DNA of 64,000 bases from Ramlibacter sp. WS9 (GTDB taxonomy: Bacteria; Pseudomonadota; Gammaproteobacteria; Burkholderiales; Burkholderiaceae_C), in assembly GCF_003797765.1 (NCBI RefSeq), contig NZ_RKMB01000010.1:160765-224764 (forward strand), given 5' to 3'. The notes under the pieces are model-generated. The model was not told the origin of the DNA and ran no database searches. It saw only the letters and a program-made list of their open reading frames with translations. Below, one piece after another: positions 36,372-44,383 of this stretch. The position numbers and the translations under genes are program-made. The stretch's first letter is position 1. Every line of letters starts with the position of its first letter.

Positions 36372-36494
36372 ATGGAATATCTCAAGTCCACATGGTATGT
36401 CGCAGCGTTCGGCAACGAAATATCTGCTGCTCTGTTCGAGCGAAGGATCTGTGACGAACCCGATGCCGCGGAGCGCGCTCGCGCCGCCGCATGA
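36372..36494 (+). pseudogene. Gutted Rieske oxygenase: N-terminal end fused to a short C-terminal tail
   Basis: 40 codons. MEYLKSTWYVAAFGNEISAA, continuing LFERRICDEP, is the canonical start of a VanA-like Rieske oxygenase (compare MNYLRRAWYVAGYADEL of the intact gene at 37474). It then jumps to an Ala/Arg-rich tail DAAERARAAA like the end of such proteins. The Rieske cluster and iron site (about 300 residues) are absent, yet the frame is intact and the stop overlaps the reductase start by ATGA. Cannot be an enzyme. Confidence 0.8.
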
Positions 36495-37453
36495 CCGCGG
36501 CATCGCGCCATGTGCGCATCTCGCGCAAAACCGACGAGGCGCAAGATACCTGTAGCTTCGAGCTGATCGATACCGAGGGTGGCGGCCTGCCGCCCTTTTC
36601 AGCGGGCTCGCACATCGACGTGCACGTGGCGGAGGGCCTGGTGCGCCAGTATTCGCTGTGCAACGACCCGCGCGAGACGCACCGCTACCTGATTGCCGTG
36701 CTGCGCGAGCCCGCATCGCGTGGCGGCTCGGTGGCGATGCACGCGATGCAGGAGGGGCAGGAACTGCGCATCAGCGAGCCGAAGAACCACTTCTCGCTGG
36801 CGCACGATTCCCGGCACAGCGTGTTGCTGGCCGGCGGCATCGGCATCACCCCGATCCTGTGCATGGCGGAGCGGCTGTCGATGATTGGGGCTTCCTTCGA
36901 GATGCACTACTGCACTCGCTCGCCCGACCGCACAGCATTCGCCGAGCGTATTCGCGCCTCGAGTTTCGCCGACCGTGTGCACCTTCACCACGACAGCGGT
37001 CCAGCGACGCAGAAGCTGGACATCGCCGCCACGCTCGCGTCACCACAGGCCGGAGCGCACCTCTACGTCTGCGGGCCTTCTGGTTTCATGGACGCGGTGC
37101 TGTCGGCCGCGCGCGCCGCTGGATGGACGGAATCTTGTCTGCACCGCGAATACTTTGCGGGTGCTGCGGCCGACACCACCCACGACGGCACGTTCGAGGT
37201 CCAGCTGGCGTCCACTGGCGCAGTGATTCGCGTGGCCGCCGATCAGACCGTGGTCGCCGCGCTGGCCGCTGTCGGTGTGCGGCTGCCGGTGTCGTGCGAG
37301 CAGGGCGTTTGCGGCACCTGCCTGACGCGCGTGATCGACGGCACGCCCGATCATCGCGACATGTACCTCACCGACGAAGAACAGGCTCGCGGGGATCAGT
37401 TCACCCCGTGCTGCTCGCGAGCCAAGACACCGCGGCTCGTGCTCGACCTCTGA
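36491..37453 (+). CDS. PDR-type oxygenase reductase (VanB-like), copy 2
   Basis: 320 residues with the same architecture as 13437-14402: RQYSLCNDP (flavin), LLAGGIGITPIL (NAD) and C-terminal CEQGVCGTC plus a final CC (plant-type [2Fe-2S]). Electron donor for the Rieske oxygenase encoded just downstream. The gutted Rieske ORF directly upstream was presumably its original partner. Confidence 0.92.
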   Translation: MTAASRHVRISRKTDEAQDTCSFELIDTEGGGLPPFSAGSHIDVHVAEGLVRQYSLCNDPRETHRYLIAVLREPASRGGSVAMHAMQEGQELRISEPKNHFSLAHDSRHSVLLAGGIGITPILCMAERLSMIGASFEMHYCTRSPDRTAFAERIRASSFADRVHLHHDSGPATQKLDIAATLASPQAGAHLYVCGPSGFMDAVLSAARAAGWTESCLHREYFAGAAADTTHDGTFEVQLASTGAVIRVAADQTVVAALAAVGVRLPVSCEQGVCGTCLTRVIDGTPDHRDMYLTDEEQARGDQFTPCCSRAKTPRLVLDL

Positions 37454-37473
37454 TGACAGACAAGGAACCCAAG

Positions 37474-38511
37474 ATGAACTACCTCCGCCGCGCCTGGTAC
37501 GTTGCCGGATATGCCGATGAACTGGCCAGCGAGCAACTCCTCGCGCGCACACTGCTCGACGAACCACTGGTCTTCTTCCGACGCCCCGACGGTAGCATTG
37601 CAGCTCTCCTGGACCGCTGCCCGCACAGATTCGCGCCCTTGTCGGCCGGCAAGATCTGCGACAACGGTGCCTCGGTGCAGTGTGGGTACCACGGCTTGCG
37701 CTTCGACGGGAGCGGCGCCTGCGTGCACAGCCCGCACGCCGACGGCGCCATTCCCAAGGCCGCCGTCGTCAAGGCCTACTCGGTGCTGGAGCGTCACGGC
37801 CTGCTGTGGTTCTGGGCCGACGATGCCAGCGAGGCCGACGAATCGCTGATCCCTGATTATTCCAAGCTCAACGGCGCGGCGGAGGATGCGACGGTTCGGG
37901 GATACCTTCCGACCGGCTGCGACTATCGACTGCTCGTCGACAACATCCTCGACCTGACGCATGTCGACTATCTGCATGCGGGCACGCTGGGCAGCGGGGC
38001 GATGACGCGCGCGAAGGCGCAGGTCACCGACCTCGGCGAGCGCGGCGTGCGCATCGCCTGGCTGTCCAGCGGCGACAAGGCGCCGGCAGTATTCGACAAC
38101 AGTCTGCGCCAGCAGGGGCAGCCGACGGACCAGTGGACCGAGGTCACCTGGACTGCGCCCGCCAACATGATGCTGCAGGTGGGGGCGACGCTCGCGGGCG
38201 AATCGCGCCAGCTGGGTGTTGACTCGCTCGCTTTGCACCTGGCCACACCCGAGAGTGCCGGACGCACGCACTACTGGTACTGGTCTACCCGCACCTTTGG
38301 CATCGATCCGCACGCCAACGCGGCCATCAAGGCCCTGTTGGAATTTGCGTTCTCGCAGCAGGACAAGCCGATGCTGGAGGCGCAACAAGGCCGAATGGGC
38401 GGTGCCGAGTTCTGGTCGCTCAAGCCCGTCCTTCTGCCCGGTGATGCCGGTGCGGTGCGCGTGCGCCGCAGGCTCGACGCTCTGATCGGGGCCGAAGGCG
38501 CGGAACGCTGA
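37474..38511 (+). CDS. Rieske non-heme iron oxygenase, VanA-like, copy 2
   Basis: 345 residues. Rieske site C49-P-H51 and C70-G-Y-H73 (note G where copy 1 has P); mononuclear-iron motif DNILDLTHVDYLH with H163 and H168. The start at 37474 has AAGGAACCC as ribosome site; an ATG at 37453 overlapping the reductase stop would add seven residues. Divergent from copy 1, so a different aromatic substrate is plausible. Confidence 0.92.
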   Translation: MNYLRRAWYVAGYADELASEQLLARTLLDEPLVFFRRPDGSIAALLDRCPHRFAPLSAGKICDNGASVQCGYHGLRFDGSGACVHSPHADGAIPKAAVVKAYSVLERHGLLWFWADDASEADESLIPDYSKLNGAAEDATVRGYLPTGCDYRLLVDNILDLTHVDYLHAGTLGSGAMTRAKAQVTDLGERGVRIAWLSSGDKAPAVFDNSLRQQGQPTDQWTEVTWTAPANMMLQVGATLAGESRQLGVDSLALHLATPESAGRTHYWYWSTRTFGIDPHANAAIKALLEFAFSQQDKPMLEAQQGRMGGAEFWSLKPVLLPGDAGAVRVRRRLDALIGAEGAER

Positions 38512-38555
38512 GCGAGGCAACGCGGTTGGTGCTCGGCCTCCAGTCGCAGGTTGCC

Positions 38556-38739
38556 GCCCACCCTCATTGGGGGGGGCAACGCAAGGGGGAATACGAAATA
38601 GTGTCTCCTATCCAAAAGCGTGGCGCGCGAAGTTCGGCGCCAACAAATTCAGGAGACAACAAATGGACTTGCGCGGCGTGCAACCGAGGCGGTCAGCGAT
38701 CTGCCGAAGCACGGGCACGGGGAGTCGTGTCGTTCAGAC
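38556..38739 (+). repeat. 184-bp direct repeat, copy B (leader before the RND gene)
   Basis: Partner of 34945-35126. It keeps the ribosome site AGGAGACAAC and the first 26 codons of a YCF48-like gene, but here the rest of that gene is missing and the RND gene follows. Confidence 0.85.
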
Positions 38740-38812
38740 TCCTCGCTCTTCATCTGTTCTGACCATGGGGTCGCCGTCGTCCGCGGTGCGTGTGGCGGAG
38801 GTTCGAACATGA
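38663..38812 (+). pseudogene. Gutted YCF48-like gene coupled to the RND gene
   Basis: 49 codons. The first 26 (MDLRGVQPRRSAICR, then VVQT) are near-identical to the start of the YCF48 protein at 35050 (MDSRGVQPRRSAICR, VVQT); the last few (VAEVRT) resemble its end (ALEVRP) and the stop overlaps the RND start by ATGA exactly as YCF48 genes do with RND genes in copy 1. The propeller (about 320 residues) is missing. Either a decayed gene or a retained leader that keeps RND translation coupled. Confidence 0.72.
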
Positions 38813-41229
38813 CGTCGCAGGTTTTTGATCCTCGCTCCGGATCGCTCGTCGAGCGGTCACTGTTCAACCACCGCCGGATCGTCCTGTTGATCTGCGCGCT
38901 GGTCACCGCGATCCTCGGCTGGCAGGCCGTGGGGCTGCGGCTGAACGCCACCTTCGAGAAAACGATTCCCGTCAGCCATCCGTACGTCCAGAACTTCCTG
39001 AAATACCAGCGCGAACTGACCGGCTTGGGCAATGCCGTGCGCATCGCGGTCGCCCAGCCCAACGGCACCATCTATGACGCCAAGTACATGGACGCGCTGC
39101 GCCGGCTGTCCGACGAAGTGTTCCTGCTGCCCGGCGTAGACCGGGTGTACATGAAGTCGCTGTGGACACCGTCCACGCGCTGGGTCGGCGTCACCGAGGA
39201 AGGCCTGGAAGGTGGGCCGGTCATCCCCGAAAAATTCGACGGCTCGCCGGCCAAGCTGCAGGCGCTGGCGGACAACGTCGCTCGCTCGGGCGAGATCGGC
39301 CAGCTCGTCGCGCGAGATGCGAAGTCGAGCGTGATCTTCGTGCCGCTGCTCGCGAAAGACGCCGATGGCCGCGCACTCGACTACGGGCAGTTGTCGGACC
39401 GGCTCGACGCGCTGCGCGCCAAGTACCAGGCCGAAGGGCTGACCATCCACATCACCGGTTTTGCCAAGATCGTCGGCGATTTGATGGCCGGCGTGCGCGC
39501 GGTGCTGCTGTTCTTTGCGCTTGCCGTGGCGATTGCGGCGGCGATGGTGTATTGGTACACGCGCTGTGTGCGCTCCACGCTGCTGGTCGTTCTGGCATCC
39601 CTGGTGGCGGTGGTCTGGCAGCTCGGTCTGCTGCCCACGCTGGGCTACTCACTGGATCCGTACTCGATCCTGGTGCCCTTCCTTGTGTTCGCGATCGGCA
39701 TGAGCCATGGCGCGCAGAAGATGAACGGCATCATGCAGGACATCGGCCGTGGCCTGCCCAAGCTGGTGGCCGCCCGCTTCACGTTCCGCCGCCTGTTCCT
39801 GGCCGGCCTCACCGCGCTGCTGGCCGATGCGGTGGGCTTTGCGGTGCTGCTGGTGATCGACATCCAGGTGATCCGGGAGCTGGCGATCGCGGCGTCTATC
39901 GGCGTCGCGGCGCTGATCTTCACCAACCTCATCCTGCTGCCGATCCTGCTGAGCTTCACGGGCGTGAGCCCGCGCGCCGCAGAGCGCAGCCTGCGCGAAG
40001 AGGCCGCCGATGCCTCGGGGCAGGAAAAGCACCCGATGTGGGCCTTCCTCGATCGCTTCACGCAGCGCCGCTGGGCCACCATCGCGGTGGGCGCGGGCTT
40101 GGCAATGAGCCTGTTCGGATTTGCCGTGAGCACGCAGCTCAAGATCGGCGACCTCGACCCGGGTGCGCCGGAGCTGCGTGCCGACAGCCGCTACAACCGC
40201 GACGTCGCCTTCATGAACGCCGCCTACGGCGCCAGCAGCGACGTGCTGGCGGTGATGGTGAAGACCCCGGAAGGCAAGTGCGCGCAGTACGAGACGCTGA
40301 ACAAGGTCGACGCGCTCGAGTGGCAGTTGCGCCAGATCGACGGCGTCGAGAGCACCAACACGCTCGCGCAGCTCAACCGGCGCGTCCTCGCCGGCCTCAA
40401 TGAGGGCAACCCGCGCTGGTACGAGTTCCTGCGAAACCAGGAGATGCTCAACATGGTCACGTCCAATGCCCCGCGCGGCCTCTACAACGACGCCTGCAGC
40501 CTGCTCACGCTCTATGTCTACCTGCGTGACCACAAGGCCGACACACTGACGCGCGTGGTGGACCACGTCGAAGCCTTCGCGAAGGACAACGACAGCGCCG
40601 ACGCTACCTTCCTGCTGGCCGCCGGCGGCGCGGGCATCGAGGCCGCGACCAACATCGCGGTGAAGGGCGCGTGGCGCACGATGCTCTTCATGGTCTATGG
40701 CGCCGTGGTGCTGCTGTGCTTCATCACCTTCAGGTCCTGGCGCGCGGTGGTGGTGGCGGTACTGCCGCTGGTTGTCACCTCGCTGCTGGCCGAGTCGCTG
40801 ATGGTCGCGCTCGGCATGGGCGTGAAGGTGGCCACGCTGCCTGTCATCGCGCTCGGCGTGGGCATCGGTGTCGACTACGCGCTGTACATCCTGTCGATTA
40901 CGCTGGCCCAGCTGCGCGAGGGCAAGAGCCTGTCGGAGAGCTACTACCGGGCGCTGTTGTTCACCGGCAAGGTGGTCATGCTGACCGGCGGCACGCTGGC
41001 CATCGGCGTAATCACCTGGTTCGCCAGCCCCATCAAGTTCCAGGCCGACATGGGGCTGCTGCTCGCCTTCATGTTCCTTTGGAACATGCTCGGCGCGCTG
41101 GTGCTTCTGCCCGCGCTGGCGCACTTCCTGTTGAAACCCGCGTCGCCCGTGGGCGTCACGGACGCGCAGCAGTCACCCGACGAGTTCAAGCAAGCCTCGA
41201 GGCCGGCGACGTCGCCGTTGCCGGGCTGA
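38809..41229 (+). CDS. RND/MMPL-family exporter, copy 2
   Basis: 806 residues, paralogous to 6829-9225 with long shared blocks (MSHGAQKMNGIMQD, RFTFRRLFLAGLTALLADAV, TLPVIALGVGIGVDYALYIL). Two membrane bundles, each followed or preceded by a large periplasmic domain, as in MMPL proteins. The start at 38809 overlaps the preceding mini-ORF; the upstream extension of the frame is over the repeat and is rejected. Followed by DUF1302 and DUF1329 genes, restoring the envelope module. Confidence 0.92.
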   Translation: MTSQVFDPRSGSLVERSLFNHRRIVLLICALVTAILGWQAVGLRLNATFEKTIPVSHPYVQNFLKYQRELTGLGNAVRIAVAQPNGTIYDAKYMDALRRLSDEVFLLPGVDRVYMKSLWTPSTRWVGVTEEGLEGGPVIPEKFDGSPAKLQALADNVARSGEIGQLVARDAKSSVIFVPLLAKDADGRALDYGQLSDRLDALRAKYQAEGLTIHITGFAKIVGDLMAGVRAVLLFFALAVAIAAAMVYWYTRCVRSTLLVVLASLVAVVWQLGLLPTLGYSLDPYSILVPFLVFAIGMSHGAQKMNGIMQDIGRGLPKLVAARFTFRRLFLAGLTALLADAVGFAVLLVIDIQVIRELAIAASIGVAALIFTNLILLPILLSFTGVSPRAAERSLREEAADASGQEKHPMWAFLDRFTQRRWATIAVGAGLAMSLFGFAVSTQLKIGDLDPGAPELRADSRYNRDVAFMNAAYGASSDVLAVMVKTPEGKCAQYETLNKVDALEWQLRQIDGVESTNTLAQLNRRVLAGLNEGNPRWYEFLRNQEMLNMVTSNAPRGLYNDACSLLTLYVYLRDHKADTLTRVVDHVEAFAKDNDSADATFLLAAGGAGIEAATNIAVKGAWRTMLFMVYGAVVLLCFITFRSWRAVVVAVLPLVVTSLLAESLMVALGMGVKVATLPVIALGVGIGVDYALYILSITLAQLREGKSLSESYYRALLFTGKVVMLTGGTLAIGVITWFASPIKFQADMGLLLAFMFLWNMLGALVLLPALAHFLLKPASPVGVTDAQQSPDEFKQASRPATSPLPG

Positions 41230-41269
41230 AGACCCGATCCACTTTTTCACCCAGAAGAGGAGACAAACC

Positions 41270-42970
41270 ATGCCCGAACACATCACCCCACCCCGACGGT
41301 TTCGCCTGCGCAAGCGGCGGCTTTCGCTAGTTGCTGCCGCTTCGCTGGCGGCGGTATCGGCCGGTGCCGTAGAGCTCGACACGGGCAACGAGGATTGGAA
41401 CCTGCGCTGGGACAACACCGTCAAGGCCAGCGTGAGGGTGCGCACGGAGAAGCCCGATCCTGTGCTCAAGGACTCGTTTCGCCTGCTGGTTCCAGGCAAC
41501 CCGGCATCCGCCTTTCCACAGGCGCTGGGCTTGAATGCGGGCGACCAGAACTTCCAGAAGCGCGGCATCGTTTCCGAGCGGTTCGATCTGCTGTCGGAAT
41601 TCGATGGGGTGTGGCGCAAGAACTATGGCCTGCGCGTCAGCGCATCGGCCTGGTACGACGCCAAGCTGCACCGCCGGACGCAGGCCGACAATGACCCCTT
41701 TATCGGCCAGGCCCCGCCCGACGAGTTTCCGGCCGATACCCGCAAGCTCTCCGGCAAGAAAGCGGAAGTGCTCGACGCCTTCGTGTTCGGTTCCTGGGAC
41801 ACGGGCAACGGCACCAAACTGAGCGCGCGGCTGGGGCAGCATGCGCTGCTCTACGGCGAGAGCTTGTTCTTCGGCGACAACGGCATCGCGCGGGCGCAAG
41901 GTCCGATCGATGTCGACAAGCTGCTGGCGTCGCCGAATGCCCAGTTCAAGGAAATCATCCGGCCCGTCCCGCAACTGTCGGGGCAACTTCAGATTTCGCC
42001 GAAGGTGTCCATCGGCGGCTACTACCAGTTCCGCGCAAAGGAGGATCGGCTGCCGCCGTCCGGAAGCTACTTCTCGATTGCGAACATTCCCTGGGGCGCA
42101 TCGCAGCCGGAATTCATCCCTCCCAACTTTGTGCTCTTGCCCGGCGGGGACCGGAAGGCGAAGGACTCGGGCCAGTTCGGCATGCAGCTGAAGTGGCGCC
42201 TTGAGGACACCGACCTGGGTTTCTTTGCCGCCCGCTACCACGACAAGGGCGGGCAGTTGTACGGCACTCTCAACCCGACGGCCACGCCCAGTGCCGCCGG
42301 CACCTTGCCCGGCACCTGGTTCTACGTCTTCCCGGAGAACGTCAAGACCGTGGGCGCGAGCTTCACGCGCTCGATGGGCGACTTCAATTTCGCCGGCGAA
42401 GCGTCCGTGCGTACCAACGTGCCGCTTCGCAGCACGAACATGATCTATGCGCCGGCGTTCAGTCCACAGCCTCGTCTCGCCACGGGACGTACGGCGCACA
42501 TGAATCTGTCGACGCTGGCGGTCTTCGGTCCGAATTTCCTCGCGAAAGAGACGTCCCTCGTTGCGGAGATCGCGTGGAATCGACTGCTGAAGAAGGACGA
42601 TCCTGACGCCCAACTCGATGCCGGGCGTACGCGTGACGCCACCGCGCTCCAGTTCATCTACACGCCAACCTACCGGCAGGTGGTCTCGGGCCTCGACTTG
42701 AGCGTGCCGGTGGGGGTGCGCTACACGGTCGCCGGCAATTCGTCGGTGACGGCGTGGGACGCCAAAGGCAGCGGCAGCGCCAACATCGGCGTGCAGGGCG
42801 ACTACCTGGGCGTGTGGCAGTTCTCGGCGACCTATACGCATTTCATCGGACGTGCCGCGCCCTTCGCCGACTACTCGCCGCTGCTAACTGGCGGCAGCGT
42901 GATCTACGGCCACGGCAATCACCTGGCCGACCGCAACAACGTGGCGCTTTCCGTGCGCCGCACCTTCTGA
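41270..42970 (+). CDS. DUF1302 outer-membrane beta-barrel protein, copy 2
   Basis: 566 residues with signal peptide (RRLSLVAAASLAAVSAGA) and the family start VELDTGNEDWNLRWDNTVKA; ends in Phe (VALSVRRTF) as outer-membrane barrels do. A good AGGAGACAAACC ribosome site precedes the ATG. Paralogue of 11719-13386. Confidence 0.9.
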   Translation: MPEHITPPRRFRLRKRRLSLVAAASLAAVSAGAVELDTGNEDWNLRWDNTVKASVRVRTEKPDPVLKDSFRLLVPGNPASAFPQALGLNAGDQNFQKRGIVSERFDLLSEFDGVWRKNYGLRVSASAWYDAKLHRRTQADNDPFIGQAPPDEFPADTRKLSGKKAEVLDAFVFGSWDTGNGTKLSARLGQHALLYGESLFFGDNGIARAQGPIDVDKLLASPNAQFKEIIRPVPQLSGQLQISPKVSIGGYYQFRAKEDRLPPSGSYFSIANIPWGASQPEFIPPNFVLLPGGDRKAKDSGQFGMQLKWRLEDTDLGFFAARYHDKGGQLYGTLNPTATPSAAGTLPGTWFYVFPENVKTVGASFTRSMGDFNFAGEASVRTNVPLRSTNMIYAPAFSPQPRLATGRTAHMNLSTLAVFGPNFLAKETSLVAEIAWNRLLKKDDPDAQLDAGRTRDATALQFIYTPTYRQVVSGLDLSVPVGVRYTVAGNSSVTAWDAKGSGSANIGVQGDYLGVWQFSATYTHFIGRAAPFADYSPLLTGGSVIYGHGNHLADRNNVALSVRRTF

Positions 42971-42988
42971 AACCTCCGGAGCAACGTC

Positions 42989-44347
42989 ATGACTTCGACC
43001 ATTCGACTCGCTTTGGTGACCGCTGCGGCGCTCGCCTTCACTTCCTTGCACGCGCTGGCTGCGGTGACGGCCGACGAGGCCGCCAAACTCAAGACCGAAC
43101 TCATGCCGCTCGGCGGCGAGAAGGCCGGCAACAAGGACGGCACCATTCCAGCATGGACCGGCGGCTATACGACGCCGATCCCGGGCGAAAAGCCCGGCGG
43201 TCGCCGCGGCGACCCCTTCAAGGACGAAAAGCCGCTGTTCTCGATCAACGCCAAGAATGTCGGTCAGCACGCCGACAAGCTGACCGACGGCACCAAGGCG
43301 ATGTTTGGCAAGTACCCCGACTACCGCATCGACGTCTACAAGACACATCGCACGGCCGCCGCGCCGCAGTGGGTCTACGACAACACCCTCAAGAATGCGA
43401 CGCGGGCCAAGATGGCGGGCGAAATTCCCGAAGGGGTGTACGGGGGCATTCCCTTCCCCATCCCGAAGGTTGGCGCCGAGGTCATGTGGAACCACCTGCT
43501 TCGCTGGCGCGGCGCTTCCCTGCAATTTCAGGGCACGCAGAACCAGTTGACCAGTGACGGCAAGGTTGTGCTGGTGAACGACATCGTCATCGACCAACAA
43601 ATGCCGTACTACTTCCAGGACAGCTCGCTCGAGCAGTTCTCGAAGAACCCGGAATACTGGATGGCCAGGCTCATCAGTACCAACCCAGCCATGCGCGCCG
43701 GAGAGGCGTACGCGGCACGTCGCCAGTTCGATGGCGAAAAGGACCAGGCATGGGTCTACCTCACAGGTCAGCGCCGGGTGCGCAAGATACCCAACCCCTG
43801 CTGCGACGTGCCTGCGGCTCCCACGGCAGGCGTGATGACCTACGACGAGATCGAAACCTTTGCCGGCCGCATCGACCGCTTTGACTGGAAGCTGGCCGGC
43901 AAGAAGGAAATCTACATCCCCTACAACGGCAACAAGCTTTTGCAGCCAAAGACCGATGCAGAGGTCATCGGTGCGCACTTTGTCAATCCGGATCACATGC
44001 GCTGGGAACTTCATCGTGTCTGGGTCGTCGATGCGGCCTTGCGTGCCGGCCAGCGCCACCAGGCGCCAAAGAGCCGCTACTACTGCGACGAGGACACGTG
44101 GCTGTGCGTTTTGGCAGACCGCTGGGACGCCAATGGCCAACTGTGGAGGACGGTCTGGTCGGCGAGCTTCGTGGCCCCCGACTTTCCCGGCACGATGGGC
44201 GGCGCGTTCGGGTCCAATGACTTCATCGCCGGCGCCGCATTCATCGGCAACCTCTACAACAGCAAGGCGCAGCAATACCCGATCAAGCCGCGCTATGCCG
44301 ACAGCGTGTTCACGCCCGACGCGATGTCTGCCGAGGGTGCTCGCTAG
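42989..44347 (+). CDS. DUF1329 periplasmic protein, copy 2
   Basis: 452 residues, signal peptide ending near LHALA, and the same conserved landmarks as copy 1 (NPCCDVPAAPTAG, RIDRFDWKLAGKKEIYIPYN, ADSVFTPDAM). Lies 18 bases after the DUF1302 gene. Likely works with it in moving a hydrophobic compound across the envelope. Confidence 0.9.
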   Translation: MTSTIRLALVTAAALAFTSLHALAAVTADEAAKLKTELMPLGGEKAGNKDGTIPAWTGGYTTPIPGEKPGGRRGDPFKDEKPLFSINAKNVGQHADKLTDGTKAMFGKYPDYRIDVYKTHRTAAAPQWVYDNTLKNATRAKMAGEIPEGVYGGIPFPIPKVGAEVMWNHLLRWRGASLQFQGTQNQLTSDGKVVLVNDIVIDQQMPYYFQDSSLEQFSKNPEYWMARLISTNPAMRAGEAYAARRQFDGEKDQAWVYLTGQRRVRKIPNPCCDVPAAPTAGVMTYDEIETFAGRIDRFDWKLAGKKEIYIPYNGNKLLQPKTDAEVIGAHFVNPDHMRWELHRVWVVDAALRAGQRHQAPKSRYYCDEDTWLCVLADRWDANGQLWRTVWSASFVAPDFPGTMGGAFGSNDFIAGAAFIGNLYNSKAQQYPIKPRYADSVFTPDAMSAEGAR

Positions 44348-44383
44348 TTGTTCGGAATCGGCCTCGCTCACACCGGAGACAAC

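Noticed and set aside
34945..38739. The 180-bp repeats as ends of a composite transposon
   Set aside because: They are direct repeats that contain gene starts, with no terminal inverted repeats, transposase or target-site duplication seen; operon duplication explains them better.
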